A DNA stretch of 64,000 nucleotides from Streptomyces albipurpureus (GTDB taxonomy: Bacteria; Actinomycetota; Actinomycetes; Streptomycetales; Streptomycetaceae). The stretch's first letter is position 1, and each line of letters starts with the position of its first letter. The translations under genes were made by a program, and so were the position numbers. This document shows positions 58,221 to 64,000 of the stretch, piece by piece. The notes under the pieces are model-generated. The model had not been told where the DNA came from. It was given only the letters and a program-made list of their open reading frames with translations, and ran no database searches. The stretch covers positions 1 through 64,000 of the forward strand of contig NZ_JAMQAW010000051.1 of assembly GCF_023701525.1 (NCBI RefSeq), written 5' to 3'.

Positions 58221-58739
58221 ATGAGCGAGCCCACCACCCGCCCCGTCGTCCTCGACCTCTGGTGCGATCTTCAGTGTCCCGACTGCCGTACCGCCCTTGA
58301 CGATGTCCGGGCCCTGCGGGAGCGCTTCGGCAACCGACTGGAGACACGGCTGCGGCACTTCCCCCTGGAGAAGCACCAGCACGCCTATGCCGCCGCCCAG
58401 GCCGCCGAAGAGGCGGTCGAACAGGGCAAGGGCCAGGAGTACTACGAAGCCGTACTCACCCGGGTCGAGCGCCTCCAGCAGGACGGCGAGGCCTTTCTGC
58501 TGGAGACGGCACGCGAACTGGGCCTGGACGCAGACGAGTTCGACACCGCCCTGATCGACGGCCGGCACCTACTGATCGTGGACGCCGACCAGGCCGAGGG
58601 CAAGGCGATCGGAGTGACGGGCACTCCGACCTATGTCATCGACGGTGAGCGGCTCGACGGCGGCAGGAGCCAGGAGGGGCTGAGGGCCCGTATCGCCGAG
58701 ATCGCGGCGCGACTCATCGCGGCCGACTCCCCCGCCTAG
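58221..58739 (+). CDS. DsbA-family thioredoxin-fold oxidoreductase
   Basis: The 172-residue protein has a thioredoxin fold with a helical insert. The active site is CPDC in WCDLQCPDCRTALDD, and the cis-Pro loop is GVTGTPTYVIDG. There is no signal peptide, so it is probably cytoplasmic, like FrnE-type or 2-hydroxychromene-like DsbA relatives. ATG 58221 follows GGAG by 9 bp. It is convergent with the GNAT gene. Confidence 0.9.
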   Translation: MSEPTTRPVVLDLWCDLQCPDCRTALDDVRALRERFGNRLETRLRHFPLEKHQHAYAAAQAAEEAVEQGKGQEYYEAVLTRVERLQQDGEAFLLETARELGLDADEFDTALIDGRHLLIVDADQAEGKAIGVTGTPTYVIDGERLDGGRSQEGLRARIAEIAARLIAADSPA

Positions 58740-58749
58740 ACCCCTCGCC

Positions 58750-58778
58750 CGGGCGGTGCTCCTCGCGCGTACCGCCCG
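58750..58778. terminator. Hairpin between convergent DsbA-family and GNAT genes
   Basis: CGGGCGGT (58750-58757) pairs with ACCGCCCG (58771-58778) around a 13-nt loop; it sits between the two stops. Confidence 0.5.
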
Positions 58779-58844
58779 CGGCCGGGTCCCCGCGGCCGAA
58801 AAGGGGCGGGCAGCGCGCTTCCCCGCAAGGCCCGCGTAGGCGTA

Positions 58845-59684
58845 CTAGAGCAGCGGTTTCGCCGAGTTCACCCGGTCCGTCCGGTAGCCGAGCGACTCGT
58901 AGAGCCGGTGTGCTGGGGTGTTTCCGGCAAAGACATGCAGGCCGATCCGCTGCACACCGTCCGCCAGCGCTCTCTGTTCGGCGAGCAACATCAACGCACG
59001 TCCAAGACCCCGCCCCCGATGCGCCTCAACGACCTCGACCTCATAGACATAGGCGCCCCGCTCCCCAGGCCTGATCTCCCCCCGCCCCAGATAGAGATGT
59101 CCGACCGTCTCGCCCTGGGAGACGAGGACCTCCAGCCGGACTCCAGCGGTGGCAAGGCCGTCGGGCAGTCCAGCGGTGCGGTCGGCCTCGGCCTTGGCAA
59201 GTGCCTGATCGGGCGAGAGTCCCCGTGCGGCCCAGCTGCGTGCGTATCCCTTGAGACCCGTCTCCCACCAGACGGCGAACTCACCGTCGGTCATCGAACG
59301 GGCGCGAACGCCCTCGGGCAGCGAAGGCGGCGGCCCGTTGAGGGGCTTGCTCATATTGCGGCTGCGCTCGACATAGCCGAGGGCGGTGGCCAGCCGCGCC
59401 GCCTCGATGGACTCCGGGGGTAGCGACACCTGGATCTGGGTGCAGCGCCAGGCCCTGAGCACCTCCTCGGCAGCGAGCGCGGCAACCGTGCCCCGGCCTC
59501 GCCCGCGGTCAGGGGCCTCGATCCGCAACGATCGGATGGTGCCCGCCCAAGGGCCGAGCGAGGGCAGCGTGGCGATCTCGATCGTCCCGACGGGCCGGCT
59601 GTTGACACAGACCTCGTATGCGCGTGACCGCGCACCGTCCGCCTCTTCCTGAAGCGGCCCGGTCGGCCGCAGGGTGGTGGTCAT
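58845..59684 (-). CDS. Tandem GNAT acetyltransferase
   Basis: The 279-residue protein has two GNAT-like halves. The C-terminal half has the acetyl-CoA loop VVEAHRGRGLGRALMLLAEQ and the final motif HVFAGNTPAHRLYESLGY. The N-terminal half has a weaker loop (APDRGRGRGTVAALAAEEVL) and RLATALGYVERSRNM. The tandem layout resembles mycothiol synthase MshD, but the specific MshD motifs are not evident, so the substrate is left open. ATG 59684 (MTTTLRPTG) is chosen over a start 12 codons earlier. Confidence 0.85.
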   Translation of the reverse strand: MTTTLRPTGPLQEEADGARSRAYEVCVNSRPVGTIEIATLPSLGPWAGTIRSLRIEAPDRGRGRGTVAALAAEEVLRAWRCTQIQVSLPPESIEAARLATALGYVERSRNMSKPLNGPPPSLPEGVRARSMTDGEFAVWWETGLKGYARSWAARGLSPDQALAKAEADRTAGLPDGLATAGVRLEVLVSQGETVGHLYLGRGEIRPGERGAYVYEVEVVEAHRGRGLGRALMLLAEQRALADGVQRIGLHVFAGNTPAHRLYESLGYRTDRVNSAKPLL

Positions 59685-59747
59685 CAGGGGTGTTGTACCT
59701 GTCCCACGGCCGTCCGTCACGGGGTTTTACCGAGCGATCCGCGCGGG

Positions 59748-60578
59748 CTATCCGATACGGGGATCGGCGTCGGCGGCGGCACGCTCCTCAAAGACCCGCA
59801 TCGCCTTGGCACTCACCGGGCCCGGCGCGTCCGTGAGCTGGCGGCCATCCACCCGGTGCACCGCCTGCACATCACGCAGACTGGAGGTCAGGAAGATCTC
59901 CTCGGCCCGCGCCAGGACGTCGAAGGGCAGCTCGGTCTCCTGAGCGCCGGTCCACTCCACAGTCAGAGCACGGGTGATGCCCGCGAGGCAGCCGGAGGAC
60001 ACCGGCGGGGTGTGCAGCTCACCATCGACCACGACGAAGACGTTGGAACCGGTGCCCTCGCAGAGCTGACCGACGGTGTTGGCGAAGAGTGCCTCCGACG
60101 CGCCCTGTTCGGCGGCCTTGGCGAGCGCGACGACGTTCTCCGCGTAGGACGTGGTCTTCAGCCCGGCGACCGCGCCGCGTTCATTGCGTGTCCACGGCAC
60201 GGTGATCACCGCGGTCGTCGCCGCGGGGGACTTGCTGACGCCCACCGCGACCACCAGGGTCGGGCTCGCGGTGCCGCGGTCCGAGCCGAGCGGGGAGACT
60301 CCGCCGGTGTAGGTGATACGCAGCCGCCCGCGGTCGAGGGGGTTGGCATCGAGTACGGCGGCACAGGCGTGACGTACCTCGTCGTGGTCGGGCTCGGGCA
60401 GTCCGAGTCCGGCCGCCGAGCGGCTGAGTCGTTCCAGGTGGAGGGTGAGTGCGAAAGGCCTTCCACCGACCGTCTTCAGGGTCTCGAAGACACCGTCCCC
60501 CACGGTGAGGCCATGGTCGAGCACCGACACCCGGGCCTCATCGGCGTCCCTCAATCCACCGTTGACCCAAAGCTTCAT
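59748..60578 (-). CDS. pabC: Class IV aminotransferase, aminodeoxychorismate lyase-like
   Basis: The 276-residue PLP enzyme has the class IV fold. The start is MKLWVNGGLRDADEARVSVLDHGLTVGDGVFET, the PLP lysine is in GLKTTSYAENVVALAKA, and GSNVFVVVDGELHTPPVSSGCLAGITR is the signature. Overlap with pabB (ATGA) makes it the likely lyase that releases pyruvate to give p-aminobenzoate for folate. Branched-chain aminotransferase activity is the alternative, but the context disfavours it. Confidence 0.9.
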   Translation of the reverse strand: MKLWVNGGLRDADEARVSVLDHGLTVGDGVFETLKTVGGRPFALTLHLERLSRSAAGLGLPEPDHDEVRHACAAVLDANPLDRGRLRITYTGGVSPLGSDRGTASPTLVVAVGVSKSPAATTAVITVPWTRNERGAVAGLKTTSYAENVVALAKAAEQGASEALFANTVGQLCEGTGSNVFVVVDGELHTPPVSSGCLAGITRALTVEWTGAQETELPFDVLARAEEIFLTSSLRDVQAVHRVDGRQLTDAPGPVSAKAMRVFEERAAADADPRIG

Positions 60579-61648
60579 CTCGCTGGTCCTTCCGCTTGCC
60601 TCATTCGTCCCCGGTCGTCCGGGTCCGACGCTATCGCGAGCAGCCGGGCGGCCTTGAGTTCGGTCTCGTCCCACTCCCGCTCGGGGTCAGAGCCCCAGGT
60701 GATGCCGGCGCCGGTGCCAAAGCGCAGAACCGCACCGGTCGGCGGGGTTCGATCAATCCAGAACGTACGTATCCCCACGGCTAGCTCACCGGTGCCACGG
60801 TCGGCGTCTACCCAACCGACGCCTCCGCAGTACGGACCGCGGGGAGCGGTCTCCAGCGCCTCGATGATCCTCAACGCGCTCGACTTGGGAGCGCCGGTCA
60901 CCGAACCGGGCGGGAACGTGGCACGGAGGAGGTCCTGCCACCCGTCCTTGGGACCGAGTTCCCCCCGTACGGTCGACACCAGATGGACGAGACCGGGGTG
61001 GGGCTCGATGGCACACAGTTGCGGAACGGTGACGCTACCGACGGCACAGACCCGGCCCAGGTCATTGCGGACCAGATCCACGATCATGACGTTCTCGGCG
61101 TGGTCCTTCTCCAGCAGGTCCTCGGCGGTACGGCCGGTACCCTTGATCGGCCCCGATTCGACGATGTCCCCGGTGCGGCGAAGATAGAGCTCGGGCGACG
61201 CGGTGGCGATCTCCACGCCATGGGAAGGCAGCCGAATCGTTCCGGCAAAGGGAGCCGGATTACCTTGGGCAAGGAGTGCGGTCAAGGCATCGACATCGGC
61301 CGCGTCCGGGTCGGGCAGTGGTGCGGACAGCACTCGGCAGAGATTGGCCTGATAGACCTCGCCAGCCGCGATGTGCTCACGAATGCGGTGCACACCCGCG
61401 ATATAGCCCGCCCGGTCCAGCGAGGAGACCCACCGGTCCGCGGCCGGTCCGCGCCAGCGCCCCGGCACCGGCGCGGGTACCGGTCCCGTACGCACATCAC
61501 CGAAGCGAGCGCAGGTCAGACCGCCCTCGAAGTCAGCGGCAACCGCCCAGAAGCCAGCGGAGTCAAGGGCGGCAGGGTCGCTGGTGACATCTCGGAGGTC
61601 GGAGGCTATGAGCGGGCCGAAGCGGGCCAGCGGAACGAGGTGGTGCAC
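60575..61648 (-). CDS. pabB: Aminodeoxychorismate synthase component I
   Basis: The 357-residue protein is a chorismate-using enzyme (anthranilate synthase/ADC synthase family). Signature segments are IREHIAAGEVYQANLCRVL, PELYLRRTGDIVESGPIKGT, ENVMIVDLVRNDLGRVC, HLVSTVRGEL, FPPGSVTGAPKSSALRIIEALE and RFGTGAGITWGSDPEREW. It lacks a fused glutaminase, and no pabA is adjacent; a shared glutaminase elsewhere is likely. The start is GTG. It heads the pabB-pabC unit. Confidence 0.93.
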   Translation of the reverse strand: MHHLVPLARFGPLIASDLRDVTSDPAALDSAGFWAVAADFEGGLTCARFGDVRTGPVPAPVPGRWRGPAADRWVSSLDRAGYIAGVHRIREHIAAGEVYQANLCRVLSAPLPDPDAADVDALTALLAQGNPAPFAGTIRLPSHGVEIATASPELYLRRTGDIVESGPIKGTGRTAEDLLEKDHAENVMIVDLVRNDLGRVCAVGSVTVPQLCAIEPHPGLVHLVSTVRGELGPKDGWQDLLRATFPPGSVTGAPKSSALRIIEALETAPRGPYCGGVGWVDADRGTGELAVGIRTFWIDRTPPTGAVLRFGTGAGITWGSDPEREWDETELKAARLLAIASDPDDRGRMRQAEGPAR

Positions 61649-61765
61649 ATCTGCGAGTGTATGACCGGAGCCGCCCGAGCCCCTGACCGGCGCTCTTGAC
61701 CCAACCGGGGTACCGGCCAGGCACTGCGGGGTGAATACAAGTCAGCACGCTGCGGAAACGCGTTT

Positions 61766-61793
61766 TTGTGCTGGCTCAGTAATCCGCTAGAGT
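61766..61793 (+). promoter_or_regulatory. Promoter of the tRNA cluster
   Basis: TTGTGC (61766-61771) and TAGAGT (61788-61793), 16 bp apart, lie about 42 bp before tRNA-Gly. They are followed by TCAACACG and match the layout of stable RNA promoters. Confidence 0.65.
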
Positions 61794-61835
61794 TCAACAC
61801 GTCGCCGGGACGCTTGAACGCTCCGGAAATGACAA

Positions 61836-61908
61836 GCGGACGTGGCTCAGTTGGTAGAGCATCACCTTGCCAAGGTGAGGGTCGCGAGTTCGAATCTCGT
61901 CGTCCGCT
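61836..61908 (+). tRNA. tRNA-Gly (anticodon GCC)
   Basis: A 73-nt cloverleaf: acceptor GCGGACG with CGTCCGC, D-arm GGCTCAGTTGGTAGAGC, anticodon stem TCACC/GGTGA around loop TTGCCAA giving GCC, T-loop TTCGAAT. CCA not encoded. Confidence 0.97.
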
Positions 61909-61946
61909 CGATGTGGGGGATCTTCCCGAACCCCCGCAGCACTCCG

Positions 61947-62020
61947 GGTGGAGTGGCCGAGAGGCGAGGCAACGGCCTGCAAAGCCGTCTACACGGGTTC
62001 AAATCCCGTCTCCACCTCCA
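61947..62020 (+). tRNA. tRNA-Cys (anticodon GCA)
   Basis: Acceptor GGTGGAG with CTCCACC, anticodon stem ACGGC/GCCGT around loop CTGCAAA giving GCA, T-loop TTCAAAT, discriminator T. The 3' CCA is encoded (62018-62020). Confidence 0.96.
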
Positions 62021-62021
62021 A

Positions 62022-62093
62022 GGACGATTAGCTCAGCGGGAGAGCGCTTCCCTGACACGGAAGAGGTCACTGGTTCAATCCCAGTATCGTCCA
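62022..62093 (+). tRNA. tRNA-Val (anticodon GAC), copy 1
   Basis: 72 nt; acceptor GGACGAT with ATCGTCC, loop CTGACAC giving GAC, T-loop TTCAATC. Only 1 bp after the encoded CCA of tRNA-Cys. The acceptor differs from the next two copies by compensating pairs; the body is identical. Confidence 0.96.
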
Positions 62094-62114
62094 CTGAATC
62101 CTTCGGGATTCTCC

Positions 62115-62186
62115 GCGCGATTAGCTCAGCGGGAGAGCGCTTCCCTGACACGGAAGAGGTCACTGGTTCAATCCCAGTATCGCGCA
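62115..62186 (+). tRNA. tRNA-Val (anticodon GAC), copy 2
   Basis: 72 nt; acceptor GCGCGAT with ATCGCGC, otherwise identical to copy 1 through the D, anticodon and T arms. The 21-bp spacer before it contains a small hairpin GAATCC-TTCG-GGATTC. Confidence 0.96.
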
Positions 62187-62227
62187 CGCAAGTGCATGAA
62201 GAACGCCAAAAAAGTACGGTTCGACCT

Positions 62228-62302
62228 GCGCGATTAGCTCAGCGGGAGAGCGCTTCCCTGACACGGAAGAGGTCACTGGTTCAATCCCAGTATCGCGCAC
62301 CA
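62228..62302 (+). tRNA. tRNA-Val (anticodon GAC), copy 3
   Basis: Identical to copy 2 over the mature 72 nt; here the CCA is encoded (62300-62302). It is the last of the cluster, followed by a terminator. Confidence 0.96.
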
Positions 62303-62305
62303 GCC

Positions 62306-62342
62306 AGAACCCCCGGCCATGATCATCGTGGCCGGGGGTTCT
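62306..62342 (+). terminator. Terminator of the tRNA cluster
   Basis: AGAACCCCCGGCCA (62306-62319) pairs perfectly with TGGCCGGGGGTTCT (62329-62342). It immediately follows the last tRNA and also faces the convergent zinc-ribbon gene. Confidence 0.85.
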
Positions 62343-62376
62343 GTCGTTCCGGGTCAGCCAGGGGCTGCCATCCGGA

Positions 62377-62664
62377 TCATGAAGAGAAGAGCATGCGACC
62401 GAAGCCACGCTGACGGTGGTGACCGCCATGGTGGCCACCGTGGTGTCCACCATGCTGCGGAGCACCCCAGGCGGGAGCGTGCGGCGCACCCGGCGCGGGC
62501 GGCGGGGGCGGAGGAGCGGGCTGCGCCCACTGTGACTCCACCCGCGTCAGCGCCTCAAGCTCGCCGTAGTCAAGGAATATTCCCCGGCAGCCGCTGCACT
62601 GCTCGATCTGGATGCCGTTGCGGTTGTAGGTGTGCATCGGCGCATGACACTTGGGACACTGCAT
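62377..62664 (-). CDS. TFIIB-type zinc ribbon protein with His-rich tail
   Basis: The 95-residue protein has a zf-TFIIB zinc ribbon: MQCPKCHAPMHTYNRNGIQIEQCSGCRGIFLDYGEL, with two CxxC pairs. A proline-rich linker follows, then a tail HGGHHGGHHGGHH with repeated His pairs that could bind zinc, nickel or copper, ending QRGFGRMLFSS. The family is common near core genes but has no defined function. ATG 62664 is chosen; TTG 62676 is alternative. Confidence 0.85.
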   Translation of the reverse strand: MQCPKCHAPMHTYNRNGIQIEQCSGCRGIFLDYGELEALTRVESQWAQPAPPPPPPAPGAPHAPAWGAPQHGGHHGGHHGGHHRQRGFGRMLFSS

Positions 62665-62727
62665 CGTGAGGCTCAACTCCTTGCCGTTCGGTCATACCGC
62701 CGGCATGATCCCGGCGACATCAGCAGC

Positions 62728-63708
62728 CTACGCCGGACGTGCGGACTCCAACTCCGCTGAGAGCGAAGCGATTCGAGCACAGGCGTCGATCACCGCCTCA
62801 TCCACCTCGTCCGGCGCCCGAAGCTCGGCCGTCGCCTTCGCCAGGGAGAGAGCCGCCGTCTGAACCGTCAATGCCCGGGCCGGCACATCGAGCGCGGGCC
62901 AGGGATCACTCCCCTGGACGGCGGGGCCCCCTTCCTTCGTGTACGCACCCAGGAACCTCAGCCAGATCTCCGGGGCCAGCAGCCCGGCCGCGAACCAGGC
63001 CGCCGGGCGGGCCAGATCCCAAGCCGGGTCGCCAAGCCCCAGATCGTCGACGTCGATCAGCAGCCAAGGACCGCTCGTGGCCGGATAGCGCACCAACTGG
63101 CCCAGATGCAGATCGCCGTGGCAGACCGTTTCGCTGGGCGGCGCGGGCGCCTCACCACGGGCCCACGCGGGCAGGCCCGTCCACGCCTTCTCCACAACGG
63201 CCGAAGCCGCCGCGTGCTCCTGAGCAGCAGCGGCTCGCATCCGGGCCATGGCACGGGCGACCTTGGCGGGTCCTCGCATGGGAGGCAGCGGCCCGGGCAG
63301 ATCGGCGGGCCCAAGGCGGTGAAGCCGCGCCAGAAGGACGGCGGCCTCCTCCCAGGGGGCGGCATCGGGTTCCACGGGGTCGACCGGTAGGCCGTAGGGC
63401 CATCCGGTGACCGGGCGAGCGTCCGCGAGGTCCCTGGCGACAGGGAGCGGTGGGAGCAGAATCCCGCGAAGCCGGGGGTGGGCGGCGAAGGCGAGCCGCA
63501 CACGGTGGCCGAGGGTGTCCGTACCCGGGGCATGCGCCTTGGCGACGGCGGTCCCGTGCCGCACGACCGTCCCGTCGTCCCGGTTCGCCAGGACCACCGG
63601 GGGGTGGGTACAACTCGGGCAGGCGGGGAGTCCGGCGTCGCGGTGGGCGGCGTCCCGGGCAACCTCGGCCAGCACGCTGACGACATCAGCGACCACGTTC
63701 TCCCCCAT
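62728..63708 (-). CDS. APH-family phosphotransferase
   Basis: The 326-residue protein has an aminoglycoside phosphotransferase/choline kinase-type fold. The catalytic loop is VCHGDLHLGQLV and the metal-binding motif LLIDVDDLGLGDPAWDLARPAAW; the N-lobe is short, with CPSCTHPPVVLANRDDGTVVRHG. A CxxC pair (residues about 28-31) is unusual. ATG 63708 (MGENVVADVV) is chosen; the longer reading is GC-rich and unlike the family. The substrate is unknown; resistance is not implied. Confidence 0.85.
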   Translation of the reverse strand: MGENVVADVVSVLAEVARDAAHRDAGLPACPSCTHPPVVLANRDDGTVVRHGTAVAKAHAPGTDTLGHRVRLAFAAHPRLRGILLPPLPVARDLADARPVTGWPYGLPVDPVEPDAAPWEEAAVLLARLHRLGPADLPGPLPPMRGPAKVARAMARMRAAAAQEHAAASAVVEKAWTGLPAWARGEAPAPPSETVCHGDLHLGQLVRYPATSGPWLLIDVDDLGLGDPAWDLARPAAWFAAGLLAPEIWLRFLGAYTKEGGPAVQGSDPWPALDVPARALTVQTAALSLAKATAELRAPDEVDEAVIDACARIASLSAELESARPA

Positions 63709-63917
63709 CGGCCAACTTGCCCTGCGAGGGAGGGTACCCCGCGGGTGGGGCTGGCGCCCCTGGGGTTGGGGAGGGCCTGAGCTGGGGGCTCCTGCGGTGG
63801 TTGTCCTCACCTGGGCGGGGTGCTCATTTCGGCGGGGGTTGCCTGTGCCCGAGGCACGGGGTGCTTGGGCTCGACGCCCTCGTGTCGGGCGTCCTCACCG
63901 GGGGTGGGGGGTTCCGT

Positions 63918-63938
63918 CCTCAAACGCCGGACAGGCTG
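63918..63938. repeat. Copy of a Streptomyces intergenic motif
   Basis: A 21-bp sequence with the core TCAAACGCCGGACAGG, similar to 38041-38057. It lies in the 292-bp end of the window after the phosphotransferase gene start (63709-64000), where I recognise no gene. Confidence 0.5.
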
Positions 63939-64000
63939 GGGTGGGTCGCCGTGGGGGTGCTTTCGTTGGCGGGGGTGCCTGTGCCAGAGGCCTTGGGTCC

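Noticed and set aside
61836..62302. tRNA cluster as the attachment site of an integrated element
   Set aside because: No integrase, excisionase or repeated tRNA 3' end is found within the window on either side; the flanking genes look like core genes.
62728..63708. APH-family gene as an aminoglycoside resistance determinant
   Set aside because: The family is broad and substrates are diverse; no resistance-specific motif or context is visible.

Overview
The window is chromosomal DNA from a Streptomyces-type actinomycete. GC content is very high with strong G/C bias at third codon positions. Many genes start with GTG or TTG. Neighbouring genes are often joined by 1-4 bp stop/start overlaps. 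The gene order (nusB-efp-pepP-like-aro genes-mltG-ruvX-alaS-rpsD-rarA-hisS-relA-apt-secF-secD-yajC-ruvBAC-yebC-pdxTS-pimA-pgsA-fusA2-thrS-ssgB) is the conserved core arrangement I know from Streptomyces chromosomes, and ssgB, a sporulation-specific cell-division gene of morphologically complex actinomycetes, supports the assignment. No integrase, transposase, prophage, CRISPR array or biosynthetic cluster is visible.

Region 1 (1-14000, almost all on the minus strand): nusB and efp; a divergent M24 aminopeptidase-P relative; a proline-rich P-loop protein; the shikimate cluster aroC-aroK-aroB-aroQ with every junction overlapped; a small membrane protein; then aroE-mltG-ruvX-alaS and two small membrane-associated proteins, again overlapped or tightly packed and probably one operon.

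Region 2 (14000-24900): an orphan AfsR-like STAND ATPase on the plus strand with a likely leaderless promoter; rpsD; a DUF2470 protein whose upstream region carries an almost perfect iron box; rarA; a VKOR family protein; hisS; a glyoxalase-II-like hydrolase; a membrane-anchored cyclophilin; a DUF349 protein.

Region 3 (25000-41200, minus strand): stringent response and purine salvage (relA, apt), Sec accessory export proteins (secF, secD, yajC), Holliday junction processing (ruvB, ruvA, ruvC, with a possible extra coupled ORF between ruvA and ruvB), yebC, vitamin B6 synthesis (pdxT, pdxS), a LemA-like protein, and the phosphatidylinositol mannoside operon (CDP-alcohol phosphatidyltransferase, acyltransferase, mannosyltransferase).

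Region 4 (41100-51800): an EF-G paralogue with altered G3 and G4 motifs, a large uncharacterised membrane protein, a HIT hydrolase, a K+ channel, thrS, then an overlapping pair (DUF4365 nuclease-like protein plus a protein with an OB-like C-terminus) divergent from a DEDDh exonuclease. This trio is the best candidate for an undescribed system in the window.

Region 5 (51600-64000): two identical tRNA-Val(CAC) genes flanking an SRPBCC protein and a giant membrane protein, then a PGPGW protein, ssgB, a CGNR zinc-finger regulator, a 50-residue membrane peptide, a DsbA-family protein behind a heptanucleotide repeat, a tandem GNAT protein, pabC-pabB, a five-gene tRNA cluster (Gly-GCC, Cys-GCA, three Val-GAC), a TFIIB-type zinc ribbon protein and an APH-family phosphotransferase. 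All functional calls are from reading translated sequence and motifs; no database search was run.
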